Positions 54,123 through 63,694 of a stretch of 64,000 nt of DNA are shown in pieces. Numbering within the stretch: the first letter of the stretch is position 1; every line of letters begins with the position of its first letter. The notes under the pieces were generated by a model. That model did no database searches. It was not told the DNA's origin and saw only the letters and a program-made list of their open reading frames with translations. This DNA is from Membranihabitans marinus (GTDB lineage Bacteria; Bacteroidota; Bacteroidia; Chitinophagales; Saprospiraceae), in assembly GCF_021729155.1 (NCBI RefSeq), contig NZ_JAJQYA010000022.1:1-64000 (forward strand), read 5' to 3'. Both the position numbers and the translations under genes were made by a program.

Positions 54123-55670
54123 ATGAAATTATATGTATGGTTGTTTTTTGTAGGAATTTTGTTTGGTTGTCAATCACAGACAAAGACCGATGAGCAATCC
54201 GAGGATAAAAAGAGACCCAATGTAGTGGTCGTATATATGGATGATTTGGGCTATGGTGATGTAGGAGCCTATGGAGCTACTGAATTAAAAACTCCCCATT
54301 TTGATCGAATAGCCAATGAGGGGATTCGATTTACAAGAGGGTATGCTTCTTCAGCCACTTGTACTCCCAGTCGATTTGCATTGCTGACTGGAGTATATCC
54401 ATGGCGCAATAAAAATGCAAAAATCCTTCCGGGAACAGCACCCTTGCTCATTGATACCCAGCAAGAAACTCTACCGAAATTGATGGCGAGAGCTGGATAT
54501 CACACCGGAATAGTGGGCAAATGGCATTTGGGGCTTGGATCGGGAAATGTAGATTGGAACACAAGAGTATCGCCGAGGCCAAACGAAGTAGGTTTTGATT
54601 ATTCTTATATTATGGCTGCTACACAGGACAGAGTACCTACGGTATATATTGAAAATGGCGATGTGGTAAATCTAGACCCCAATGATCCCATTTCCGTAGA
54701 TTATAAAAACAATTTTGAGGGAGAACCAACCGGAAAAGACAATCCCGAATTGCTGAAAATGAAATGGCATCACGGACATAATAATAGCATTGTCAATGGC
54801 ATTCCGAGAATTGGTTTTATGAAGGGGGGAGAAAAAGCCAAATGGAAAGACGAAGATATGGCCGATCATTTTTTGAAAGAAGCTCAGGATTATGTGGTTC
54901 AACATAAAGATGAGCCATTTTTTCTGTACTATGCTTTCCAACAACCCCACGTGCCACGAACACCGCATCCGCGATTTGTGGGATCTTCAGGTTTAGGTCC
55001 TCGAGGTGATGTTATCGTTGAGGCAGATTATTGTTTTGGTGAATTCATGAAAACTCTAGAAGAAGAAGGAATATTGGACAATACCTTGATCATCTTTACG
55101 AGCGACAATGGACCTGTATTAAACGATGGTTATTTTGATGATGCCGTCGAAAAACTGGGCAATCACAATCCCAAAGGACAGCTCCGCGGAGGAAAGTACA
55201 GTCTGTTTGAGGCAGGTACTCGAGTGCCTTTTATCACTTATTGGAAAGGGAAAATTCAACCAGCAGTTTCCGATGCCATGGTATGTCAAATCGATTTGCT
55301 GGCATCTATAGGGGCTTTGGTGGGTTTAAATCCTGAGGGGAATATTGATAGTGAAAATTTACTTCCTGCACTTTTAGGAGAAAACGAGATAGGTAGGGAT
55401 GATTTAATCATAGAAGCTACCTCTCGAACGGCCTATAGACAAGGTGATTGGGCGCTGATTCCTCCATATAAGGGGCCGGCTCTGCATAAAGCAGTGAATA
55501 TCGAGTTGGGAAATGACAGCAAGTATCAATTGTATGACTTGTCTACTGACATAGGTCAACAAAATAATATAGCTGCTCAACATCCCGATAAATTGGAATC
55601 GATGATTAAGGATTTTGAGGCCATTAGAGGGGATGATTACGGAAAAATACAAGATTTGGAATTGAAATAA
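54123..55670 (+). CDS. S1-type sulfatase, lipoprotein (sulfatase A)
   Basis: A 515-residue sulfatase. Lipoprotein signal (Cys16, LFGCQSQ), then the calcium-ligand motif MDDLGYGDVGAYG and the formylglycine signature Cys80-T-P-S-R followed by LLTG, so it should be matured by an anaerobic (anSME) or FGE enzyme. GIVGKWHLG and TSDNGPVLN complete the active site. It removes sulfate esters from glycans at the cell surface. It is first in a run of three sulfatases, 26 bp before the second. The subfamily is not firmly assignable by eye. Confidence 0.92.
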   Translation: MKLYVWLFFVGILFGCQSQTKTDEQSEDKKRPNVVVVYMDDLGYGDVGAYGATELKTPHFDRIANEGIRFTRGYASSATCTPSRFALLTGVYPWRNKNAKILPGTAPLLIDTQQETLPKLMARAGYHTGIVGKWHLGLGSGNVDWNTRVSPRPNEVGFDYSYIMAATQDRVPTVYIENGDVVNLDPNDPISVDYKNNFEGEPTGKDNPELLKMKWHHGHNNSIVNGIPRIGFMKGGEKAKWKDEDMADHFLKEAQDYVVQHKDEPFFLYYAFQQPHVPRTPHPRFVGSSGLGPRGDVIVEADYCFGEFMKTLEEEGILDNTLIIFTSDNGPVLNDGYFDDAVEKLGNHNPKGQLRGGKYSLFEAGTRVPFITYWKGKIQPAVSDAMVCQIDLLASIGALVGLNPEGNIDSENLLPALLGENEIGRDDLIIEATSRTAYRQGDWALIPPYKGPALHKAVNIELGNDSKYQLYDLSTDIGQQNNIAAQHPDKLESMIKDFEAIRGDDYGKIQDLELK

Positions 55671-55696
55671 TTAATAGAAATAGAGAAAAAAAGATA

Positions 55697-57574
55697 ATGA
55701 TGAATGCCTCAATTCGATATCAAACCCTAATGGGTATATTTTTCTTAACCTTATTGGGTTGTCAAATGAAAAATGAAAAGGCCATCGTTGATCGGCCAAA
55801 TATTGTATGGATTACATCTGAGGACAATTCTATGCATTATCTTTCTATGTTTCATGAAAATGGAAGTCCAACTCCCCATATCGAGTTTCTGGCCAAAGAG
55901 GGGATACAATATAATCGAGCATTTTCTAATGCTCCGGTATGCAGTGTGGCACGATCCACATTGATTACTGGATGTTATGCTCCTCGGATCGGAGCACAGT
56001 ATCACCGAAAAATTCAAAAAGTTCCCATGCCCAAGGATGTCGAGATGTTCCCTCAGTATTTGCGGGAAGCGGGATATTATACGAGCAATAATAGCAAGGA
56101 AGATTACAATTTAGAGAAATCGGATAGTGTGTGGGATGATTCTTCAAAAAAGGCCAGTTGGCGAAATCGAAATGAAGGTCAACCTTTTTTTCATGTACAC
56201 AATATTGGAGTGAGTCATGAAAGTAGTTTGCATTTTGATAAAGATGTGGTACAATCATATGATCTCAAAACCGAAATGGATACGTCGATGGTTCTGCCGA
56301 ATCACCCCAATACCCATTTGTTTCAATTTACCAATGCCTACTACAGAGATAAGATTATTGAAATGGATGAAAGAGTGGGGAAAGTCCTATCAGATCTCGA
56401 AGCTGATGGTTTAATGGACAATACCATTATTTTTTATTTTGGAGACCATGGTGGTGTTTTGCCCGGCAGCAAAGGTTATCTCTATGAGACTGGACTCCAT
56501 GTGCCCTTAGTTGTCTATTTGCCACAACAATACAGAGAGGCCCTAAGTATTGAGGCTGGAAGTCAATCCAATGGCTTTGTACAGTTTATAGATTTTGGCC
56601 CTACCGTATTGAATTTGTCGGGGATTGAAATTCCCAAGGGAATGGACGGTAAACCGTTTTTGGGACAAGGTGTGCAATGGTCGGAGGTAGAAGGGCGAGA
56701 TGAAACTTATAGCTATGCCGATCGATTCGATGAAAAATACGATATGGTGCGTGCAGTTCGAAAAGGGAATTATAAATATATCCGCAGTTTTCAACCCTTC
56801 AATCACGATGGTTTAAGGAACAACTATCGATATAAACAATTAGCATATCGGGAATGGGATAGCCTGTATCGCGAGGGTAAATTGGATGAGGTAGAAGGGG
56901 CATTTTTTAAACCTCGACCCGTTGAGTTGTTGTACGATGTGAAAGAGGATCCATATGAGACCAATAATTTGGCCATGGAAAGCAGTTACCATTCTACTTT
57001 GCTGGATATGAGAGTCCGGTTACAAAATTGGATGATAGAAAAGACCGATTTGTCTCTATATCCCGAATATTTATTCATTAGAGATGGAGGGGGAGATCCT
57101 GTTACTTTTGGTCAGAATCATGCGAAAGATATTCAGCGGTATTTATCTATTGCGGATTTGTCTTTAGCAATCTTTGATGATGTAAAGGAAGAAATAATGA
57201 AGTGCCTCGAGTCCACTGATGCACTGGATCGTTACTGGGCATTGACGGTATGTGTGGGATTTGGAGAGGAAGCGGTTGGTTTATTTCCTATCATAGAAGA
57301 GATGGCGATAAAAGATGAAATGGGTATCAATAGAGTTCGAGCTGCAGAAGCACTTGCACTTGCAGGGAATAAAAATCAAGAGGAACACATTTTGACTGCG
57401 TTATATGAGGCAGAAGAGCCAGCTGAAGCACTGTTAATGTTAAATATGATGGTGTTGTTGGAGGATGGAGGTGCCGACTATCAATTCAATATTGACGGGA
57501 AGCGGTTAAAGGAGAAAGTAAGAGCAAGTGATGAAGTGCAACGGCGGTTGTTGTATTTGGAGGTGAAGATATAG
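55697..57574 (+). CDS. S1-type sulfatase with CSVAR signature and helical C-terminus (sulfatase B)
   Basis: A 625-residue lipoprotein (Cys22, LTLLGCQMK). The N-terminal ligand motif is TSEDNS, and the formylglycine motif is Cys82-S-V-A-R with STLITGCYAPR. Its third residue is Val where CxPSR/CxAxR has Pro or Ala; similar CSVAR sequences occur in heparan-N-sulfatase-like Bacteroidota proteins as far as I recall. GDHGGVLPGSKGYLYE provides the second metal-site segment. Residues ~480-610 are helical and HEAT-like (AVGLFPIIEEMAIKD, VRAAEALALAGNKNQEE), an extra domain not in sulfatase A or C. It follows A by 26 bp. Confidence 0.9.
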   Translation: MMNASIRYQTLMGIFFLTLLGCQMKNEKAIVDRPNIVWITSEDNSMHYLSMFHENGSPTPHIEFLAKEGIQYNRAFSNAPVCSVARSTLITGCYAPRIGAQYHRKIQKVPMPKDVEMFPQYLREAGYYTSNNSKEDYNLEKSDSVWDDSSKKASWRNRNEGQPFFHVHNIGVSHESSLHFDKDVVQSYDLKTEMDTSMVLPNHPNTHLFQFTNAYYRDKIIEMDERVGKVLSDLEADGLMDNTIIFYFGDHGGVLPGSKGYLYETGLHVPLVVYLPQQYREALSIEAGSQSNGFVQFIDFGPTVLNLSGIEIPKGMDGKPFLGQGVQWSEVEGRDETYSYADRFDEKYDMVRAVRKGNYKYIRSFQPFNHDGLRNNYRYKQLAYREWDSLYREGKLDEVEGAFFKPRPVELLYDVKEDPYETNNLAMESSYHSTLLDMRVRLQNWMIEKTDLSLYPEYLFIRDGGGDPVTFGQNHAKDIQRYLSIADLSLAIFDDVKEEIMKCLESTDALDRYWALTVCVGFGEEAVGLFPIIEEMAIKDEMGINRVRAAEALALAGNKNQEEHILTALYEAEEPAEALLMLNMMVLLEDGGADYQFNIDGKRLKEKVRASDEVQRRLLYLEVKI

Positions 57575-57654
57575 ATTGATTTGAAGTGCTTCGAGAGATA
57601 AGATTTTTAACCAAGGATGGAAGACTATTGAATAGAAATTGTGATAAAAAGATA

Positions 57655-59253
57655 ATGATGGAAATTAATGTGTTAAGCGTTATACGCAGTAGTGTTTTGT
57701 ATGCTGTGTTTGGTTGGATCTATATTTTGACTCTTAGCTGTAGTCAGGAGGAAGAGGCGGTTCGGCCTCCCAATATCCTGTTTTGTATATCGGATGACCA
57801 GTCTTTTCCCCATGCTTCAGCCTATGGTTGCGATTGGGTGAATACTCCATCATTTGATCGGGTCGCAGCATCGGGTATCTTGTTTACCCAAGCATATACC
57901 CCTAATGCTAAATGTGCACCTTCTCGTGCAATTTTGTTAACGGGGCGAAATTCGTGGCAGTTAGAAGAGGCTGGAAATCATGTTCCGTATTTTCCTTTAA
58001 AGTACAAGACATACGCTGAAGTATTACTGGATAGAGGATATCATACTGGATGGACAGGTAAGGGGTGGGCGCCAGGAGATCCGGGGAAGATCGATGGTCA
58101 GCCTCGTCATTTATTGGGGCGGAAATACGGAAGTGAAACTTTGACTCCGCCTACAAAGCAAATTTCTAATAATAATTATGCGGCCAATTTTAAGAAGTTT
58201 TTGCAGGATCGTTCACCCGATCAACCATTTTGTTTTTGGTATGGAGCTACTGAACCACATAGAAGGTATAGTTATCGTTCTGGGGTTGAAAAGGGTGGCA
58301 AGTCATTGGAGGATATCGATCGCGTTTTTTCATTTTGGCCAGATACCGATACGGTGAGGAATGATATGCTGGATTATGCTTTTGAGATCGAACATTTTGA
58401 TAATCATCTAGGTCAAATGATGGCTATTTTAGAAGAGATGGGGGAATTGGACAATACCATTATTGTGGTGACTTCAGACAATGGAATGCCATTCCCGCGA
58501 CTAAAAGGTCAATCTTATGAGTATTCCAATCATTTGCCCTTAGCCATTATGTGGCCAAAAGGTATTAAAAATCCCGGTCGTCGCTATGATAAGTTTGTAA
58601 GTTTTGCCGATATCGCACCTACCTTTTTGGCTGTAGCTGGAATAGTTGAGCCAAAAAGTGGAATGCAGCCCATAGAGGGAAATAATTTAATGCCGGTTTT
58701 TAAGGATAAAAAATTTCCAGATCAACGCAATTACATGGTTATAGGAAAAGAAAGGCATGATTTGGGGCGACCCAATGATGAGGGTTACCCTATGCGAGGT
58801 ATCCGACAGGATAGTTTTTTGTATATTAAAAATTATAAAACCGACCGTTGGCCTGCAGGTAATCCAGAGACAGGGTATATGAATTGTGATGGTTCGCCGA
58901 CTAAGTCATATATTTTAAATCTTCGCCGACGAATGGGAAGTTCAGTGTATTGGGATCTCTCTTTTGGGAAAAGGGGCAGTGAAGAATTGTATAATGTGGT
59001 CAAAGATCCCGAATGCATGGATAACTTGATCGATAATGCTTCTTATGAAACGGTTCGAAATAACTTATACGCACAAATGGAAAAAGAGTTGAAACAAGAG
59101 AAGGATCCGCGAATTCTCGGTAATGGGGACATCTTTGACCATTATCCCTATTCGCAGTCTGCTACTCGAAATTTTTATAGTCGATTTATGAATGGTGAGG
59201 ATATCAAAGCCAATTGGATTAATCAAACAGATATCGATACTGATATTGAATAA
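57655..59253 (+). CDS. S1-type sulfatase, lipoprotein (sulfatase C)
   Basis: A 532-residue sulfatase from the ATG at 57655; an in-frame GTG at 57586 would add a non-signal stretch. Lipoprotein signal with Cys29 (LTLSCSQEE). Metal ligands in [14 protein letters not shown], formylglycine motif Cys87-A-P-S-R with ILLTG, and [10 protein letters not shown]. The [11 protein letters not shown] segment replaces the usual GKWHLG, suggesting a heparan-sulfatase-like subgroup. It is 80 bp after sulfatase B and last of the three. Confidence 0.9.
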   Translation: MMEINVLSVIRSSVLYAVFGWIYILTLSCSQEEEAVRPPNILFCISDDQSFPHASAYGCDWVNTPSFDRVAASGILFTQAYTPNAKCAPSRAILLTGRNSWQLEEAGNHVPYFPLKYKTYAEVLLDRGYHTGWTGKGWAPGDPGKIDGQPRHLLGRKYGSETLTPPTKQISNNNYAANFKKFLQDRSPDQPFCFWYGATEPHRRYSYRSGVEKGGKSLEDIDRVFSFWPDTDTVRNDMLDYAFEIEHFDNHLGQMMAILEEMGELDNTIIVVTSDNGMPFPRLKGQSYEYSNHLPLAIMWPKGIKNPGRRYDKFVSFADIAPTFLAVAGIVEPKSGMQPIEGNNLMPVFKDKKFPDQRNYMVIGKERHDLGRPNDEGYPMRGIRQDSFLYIKNYKTDRWPAGNPETGYMNCDGSPTKSYILNLRRRMGSSVYWDLSFGKRGSEELYNVVKDPECMDNLIDNASYETVRNNLYAQMEKELKQEKDPRILGNGDIFDHYPYSQSATRNFYSRFMNGEDIKANWINQTDIDTDIE

Positions 59254-59338
59254 TTGTATTCTATTACATTAATTTCATAATTACGGTTAAGATTACGAGG
59301 GTTATTCTAGGTTGGGCTTGTTCTGTAATTTTAATTAG

Positions 59339-60076
59339 CTATTTTTTAAATTTTCGTTGACCCGTGTGGTCTACACCTTGTTGTCTTTCATAGGCAATCA
59401 TGGATGTGGGGCGATAATTGAGAATAAGTGCGCGTCTTGATCCATTGGTTTCGTTGCCCCGGCTATAATGTAAGGTGAATCCATCGTGGGCGGTGCAACT
59501 ACCCGCTTTCATGGAGATGGCTTGGCTTTGGTCCCCCTTGTACTCACAGTATAATGCTCCGCCATTGGGTAGATTTTGATGATGGTAGACGGTATCTTCT
59601 TTTGCTCGAGGGACAAACCACATACAGCCATTTTCGGGAAATACATCGTCGAGGGCGATCCAAAAACTTACGGCTCGTTTGTCTGGCATATTGATCCAAT
59701 AGGCTGCATCTTGATGCCAGGGCGTTTCGGTTTTTGTAAAGGGCGCTTTATTGATGAGCATATCAAAATCTAAGGCCATATCTGGCCCCAGAAGATCTTG
59801 TGCCCATTGTATTGTTTTTTGATAAACAAGGTGTTGATGGAGTTCTTGATTAACAGAACTGGGCCTCATAATTTGGGTGATGCGTTCTACACCGCTGTCG
59901 TTAGTCGCATTGTCCCCAGCCAGATCACTTCTCAAATTTTGGGTGGCTAATTTGTCGGCCAATAATGCATCGTATATCTGTCGCAATTCATCGACTTCTG
60001 TTTTGGTCAATAGGGAATCTATTTTGACAAAGCCTTTTTCACGAAATTGATGGATGGTGGTTTGCATAGATTTCAA
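59339..60076 (-). CDS. Phytanoyl-CoA dioxygenase family protein
   Basis: A 245-residue cytoplasmic Fe(II)/2-oxoglutarate dioxygenase. The iron triad is H121-x-D123 (WHQDAAYW) and a distal His203 in LHYSRGNET, and the 2-oxoglutarate-binding Arg is in NGSRRALILNYR. It has the typical N-terminal helix FREKGFVKID. ATG 60076 or 60067 may be the start. Members hydroxylate many small substrates. It converges with sulfatase C. Upstream lies motif copy 5 and the Gfo/Idh/MocA gene on the same strand. Confidence 0.9.
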   Translation of the reverse strand: MKSMQTTIHQFREKGFVKIDSLLTKTEVDELRQIYDALLADKLATQNLRSDLAGDNATNDSGVERITQIMRPSSVNQELHQHLVYQKTIQWAQDLLGPDMALDFDMLINKAPFTKTETPWHQDAAYWINMPDKRAVSFWIALDDVFPENGCMWFVPRAKEDTVYHHQNLPNGGALYCEYKGDQSQAISMKAGSCTAHDGFTLHYSRGNETNGSRRALILNYRPTSMIAYERQQGVDHTGQRKFKK

Positions 60077-60139
60077 ATTTATGCTTTTTAAAGCTAGATA
60101 TATTTTTAAAAATTGACAATTTTATATTCCCATGGCACA

Positions 60140-60154
60140 TGTAATTCGTATAAT
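60140..60154 (+). repeat. Intergenic motif copy 5 (TGTAATTCGTATAAT)
   Basis: Identical to copy 1. It lies 64 bp upstream of the dioxygenase start, in opposite orientation to that gene. Confidence 0.5.
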
Positions 60155-60271
60155 ATCGGTGATAGGAATGGTCGAATTAAAACAATTATTCTATCATTCT
60201 ATATGAATTATTCCCAGCAGCAATAATGTGCTTTGAAAAGCTTGATTTTGTAAATATCTTAAAAATTGATT

Positions 60272-61642
60272 TTATTTATTTAAATATTTTTTGGGGAACT
60301 TCCATTCTCCTCTGTATTCGGGAATGGCCATTTTTGCGGCAACTTTGTCATCGACAATAGTCTCAGTTATGGGATCAAATTTAATGGAACGACCTAGTTT
60401 AAGAGATAGAATACTTAGCTGTATGGGTAGGTCCACTTTGATGTGGTATTCCGCATTGCAAGAAGGTTGAATTTTGTTTCTCAATCCTTGAATCCATTCC
60501 AATTCATGTCCTGGAGAAGGCGCAATCGAAGGAGGAGGTGTGGATAGGTTATCCATTCTATTGCCTTCGGGAACGAGAATGTGTGAAGAATAATCGGTGA
60601 TCAAGGTCCCATTGACTCCGTGAAAATAAATGCCTAATCTTCTTCTGGTCCCCGTTTCGTAGCCTACACCAGTTTTGTCGGCATTTTGAAATGCCCATCC
60701 ATGACTATTGGTTGAAGACTGCATCCATGTCATGGTCAAGTTGGGATATCTCCATAAAACCTCGTGATTGTCATAGGCATCCCCATCATCATTGATGATG
60801 AATCGTCCTCCGCTTGCTGATATTTCAGTAGGATATCCAAGATTCAATGCCCATATGGGTAAGTCGGTAATATGTGGTGCCATACCCGGCGTCCAACCTC
60901 CGCTAAAATCCATCCAAAAGCAGTGATAGAAAGCATCTTTAACCAAATGAGGATTGAAGGCTTGCATCGGCGACGGTCCTACCCAAAGATTCCAATCTAA
61001 ACCTTTGGGGATGGGAGAGTTGTTGAATCCTGAGCCTATGCCATCGGGGGCTTCATTCATTACAAAAAAGGTTCGAACAGAAGCTATTTTACCCAAATTA
61101 CCGGATTGGATAAGTTCTACCATCCTGCGGTAGTGTTGTCCTGCATGAATCTGAGTGCCTATTTGATTGATGGTTTGGTGTTTTCTAAATGCATTTCTCA
61201 CTGCAATGCTTTCGGCTGGATGCATAGTCATAGGTTTTTGCAAATAAACCGCTAGTCCAGCTTCTGCGGCATCAATGGCTTGTATGGCGTGCCAATGAGC
61301 CGGCGTGGCAATGATGACGGCATCTAATCCCGGGTGGTTCAAAAGCTCACGATAGTCATGGTAGGGTTTAGCGTTTTTGTATTGGTCAATAATGGGATTC
61401 AATCTTTCGTCCCATACATCACAGGCGGCCACCAGTTCTACTGCATTGTCTTTCATACAAGCTCTTAAATTGGCCTTGCCCAAACCACCGCAGCCTATGA
61501 TGCCTAAATTAATTTTGTCGTTGGGCATTATTTTGCCCTTGCCTGAAATAACTTTTGAAGGAAGTACAAAAGGTAGGGTGAAAGCTGCCATAGAAGTTTG
61601 TTTGACAAAGTCTCTGCGCTTGATATCATTTTTATTTTTCAT
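60272..61642 (-). CDS. Tat-exported Gfo/Idh/MocA family oxidoreductase
   Basis: A 456-residue NAD(P)-dependent sugar dehydrogenase-like protein. It starts with a twin-arginine signal (R9-R10-D-F-V-K, then a hydrophobic stretch), so it is probably folded with its cofactor before export. The Rossmann motif is GIIGCGGLGKAN; the usual EKP is QKP in LQKPMTMHPAES. The C-terminal alpha/beta domain is complete (GGWTPGMAPHITDLPIWAL). It lies 54 bp after the PmoA-type gene and precedes the dioxygenase, suggesting a minus-strand operon of three. Confidence 0.88.
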   Translation of the reverse strand: MKNKNDIKRRDFVKQTSMAAFTLPFVLPSKVISGKGKIMPNDKINLGIIGCGGLGKANLRACMKDNAVELVAACDVWDERLNPIIDQYKNAKPYHDYRELLNHPGLDAVIIATPAHWHAIQAIDAAEAGLAVYLQKPMTMHPAESIAVRNAFRKHQTINQIGTQIHAGQHYRRMVELIQSGNLGKIASVRTFFVMNEAPDGIGSGFNNSPIPKGLDWNLWVGPSPMQAFNPHLVKDAFYHCFWMDFSGGWTPGMAPHITDLPIWALNLGYPTEISASGGRFIINDDGDAYDNHEVLWRYPNLTMTWMQSSTNSHGWAFQNADKTGVGYETGTRRRLGIYFHGVNGTLITDYSSHILVPEGNRMDNLSTPPPSIAPSPGHELEWIQGLRNKIQPSCNAEYHIKVDLPIQLSILSLKLGRSIKFDPITETIVDDKVAAKMAIPEYRGEWKFPKKYLNK

Positions 61643-61696
61643 TATTTTGAATTTTTTAGAAAAGGATACAGGTTTATTGGATCAATTTTTCACATT

Positions 61697-62689
61697 TCAA
61701 TGATTGTATTCATCCCACCATTCTTCAAATATTTTGTCTTGAATATTATTTTCATTGTGAATGACGAGTCGATATCGCAAAGTGAGTGGTTGATTTTGGT
61801 GCAAAGCATATCTAGTACCCGGAGTGGGAAATGTGGGTTGAACCCAAGCCAAATCGGGGTATTCTACCCATGTGCCTGGATATTCTGGATTGGATCCATG
61901 CTGTAGAACGGCGAGACCACTACTTTTTTCTGCCCCTAGGAAATGACCGCTAAAATCTGACCATGATCGAATGACTTCATTGGTTATTGTGTCGGAATGG
62001 TGCCTAATGGATTGATGGTCTGGGGTCTGCATGCGAAGATTAAGGCCGCCGTAACTGTCTGTTTTTCGAGTTGCAATGGTTATACTGTCTTTTAGGGCAT
62101 GAAAAGTTAATACTAAATCGATCCAACGCAAATCTTCAGATTTGTCATAGACTTTGATTTTCGCTATTTCTCGAACAATGTCGGTGGTATCCTCCCATTT
62201 CCAAAGATTTTCAGCCTTTATTTCAACAAAATCTTCTCCATTGGAAAATTCTAAATTTCCAGTAGGTCTTGCAAAAACTGTTTGCAAAGCATAGATGTCT
62301 CCCTTTTCCTTACCCCATTCTACCTCAGGCCAGGCCCAAAATATGGCTCTGTGATGTGGGTGGCCTCCGTCTGGCCAATCCCGCGTCAGCATTTCACCTT
62401 GGAGTCCGTACAAAGGATGGATATAATCACTTCTGGGAACGGCGTAAATACTTGTGGTCACAAATGTATCGCCTTCCACTCTATTGTAGTTCTCACGAAC
62501 GGCTCCATCTAATCGAATGACATCTTTTTCGTGAATGGTATGATAGTTATAAATCAATACAGTGTCTTCAAGATCTTTAACTATGACATGACCATTGCTT
62601 TCGTCTTGGGTCACCGATAAGCTGGATTTTTGCTGTATGGGTGAATTACATGCCAAGATTAAAAGGTAGATTAGGATGATGTATTTCAT
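61697..62689 (-). CDS. PmoA/DUF6807 family lipoprotein
   Basis: A 330-residue lipoprotein from the ATG at 62689 (MKYIILIYLLILACNS, Cys14); an in-frame ATG seven codons upstream is less likely because it lengthens the signal. It belongs to the DUF6807 family (annotated PmoA-like), recognised from the strongly conserved HPHHRAIFWAW motif and the C-terminal PLTLRYRLVIHNEN. Function uncharacterised; such proteins often lie near sulfatases and Gfo/Idh/MocA oxidoreductases. It appears to be the first gene of the minus-strand trio. Confidence 0.82.
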   Translation of the reverse strand: MKYIILIYLLILACNSPIQQKSSLSVTQDESNGHVIVKDLEDTVLIYNYHTIHEKDVIRLDGAVRENYNRVEGDTFVTTSIYAVPRSDYIHPLYGLQGEMLTRDWPDGGHPHHRAIFWAWPEVEWGKEKGDIYALQTVFARPTGNLEFSNGEDFVEIKAENLWKWEDTTDIVREIAKIKVYDKSEDLRWIDLVLTFHALKDSITIATRKTDSYGGLNLRMQTPDHQSIRHHSDTITNEVIRSWSDFSGHFLGAEKSSGLAVLQHGSNPEYPGTWVEYPDLAWVQPTFPTPGTRYALHQNQPLTLRYRLVIHNENNIQDKIFEEWWDEYNH

Positions 62690-63121
62690 GGCTATTGGGT
62701 TATTGGTCACGGTAACTATCGATGGTTTGGCTTTTATTTTCTGTTTAAAGATAATTCATCATCTGGGATAGGCAATAGAATGTGGGTGTATTTGTTGTTA
62801 TTTGGAAATTTTATATTTTTTTGTACGACCATCGTCAGCTCTTACTTCGATGGGATAATGACGCGTTCTGGTAATTTATCTTTTTATACCTGATCAATAA
62901 GTGCTTTCCAAAAGGAAGTCTAATTACTTTTTCAAAGGATTATTATATCTAATTTTATTGAGGCATTGTATTCAATTTCTTTCCAAGAAATCTTGTTTCG
63001 TTTAAACTATGAAATTTTCCTTTCAAACTTTTGAATTGAATAGGAGGATAGATGTTTTGTGTCTAAAAATTTTGTTCTTTGATTTAGGAACTTGGATTTG
63101 ACATTTTAAGGTGGGGAGGAA
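62690..63121. other. 432-bp intergenic region, nothing recognised
   Basis: AT-rich spacer between two minus-strand genes. I see no open frame, motif copy or convincing terminator; the minus-strand promoter of the PmoA-type gene should be here. Confidence 0.5.
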
Positions 63122-63694
63122 TTAAGTGATTTGAATTTTATATTTACTGAGAAGTGAAAGGGCTTCGGGCAATGAAAATTTAGCGCCTTTGATTTTATTC
63201 TGATCTGGATCAATGCTGTATTGGGTGGAATGACGGAAATCGACCTTCTCCAAAACAGTATCGTGAAAGGTGGCATTTAGTAAATCGCAATGATTAATTT
63301 CAGAACGGCTAAGATTACACCTCGTGAAATCCGTAAAGTGCAATTGGCAATGACTAAACAAAGTCTTAGGGAGACTGACTTCGAAAAAGGAGGAGTAATT
63401 GAGTTGGCAACGTTCAAAGGTAACCTCTAGTCCATAGGTATTGCACTGGTCAAAATGTAGGCCTATCATTTTACAATCTTTAAAGCTCACTTCTAGGAAA
63501 CTAGTATTGTGTAGGATGGTGTTGCTCAAATTGCATTCCAAAAATTCGCAGTCGAGAAATCGAATCTGAGATAAGTCTGCCTTTGTGAAATTGCAAGAGG
63601 CAAAAGTACAGTATTCATATTCCCCCATTTGAATAGGATTTTCAGAAAAGTCTATTTTGTCAAAAACCTGGGCTTCTATGTATTTACGATCCAT
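63122..63694 (-). CDS. Pentapeptide-repeat protein (QnrB/MfpA-like)
   Basis: A 190-residue protein made of tandem pentapeptides with central Leu or Phe (A-D/N-L-x-x type: CNFTKADLSQIRFLDCEFLECNLSN), from about residue 20 to 155, which should form a right-handed quadrilateral beta-helix. The end FSLPEALSLLSKY with a preceding YSIDPDQNKIKGAKF is typical of the Bacteroidota branch. Some relatives protect DNA gyrase against quinolones; this is not shown here. Confidence 0.9.
   Translation of the reverse strand: MDRKYIEAQVFDKIDFSENPIQMGEYEYCTFASCNFTKADLSQIRFLDCEFLECNLSNTILHNTSFLEVSFKDCKMIGLHFDQCNTYGLEVTFERCQLNYSSFFEVSLPKTLFSHCQLHFTDFTRCNLSRSEINHCDLLNATFHDTVLEKVDFRHSTQYSIDPDQNKIKGAKFSLPEALSLLSKYKIQIT

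Noticed and set aside
60272-61642. Gfo/Idh/MocA protein as a GH109 glycosidase
   Set aside because: It has the twin-arginine/Rossmann layout but I could not see GH109-specific motifs, so only the superfamily is called.
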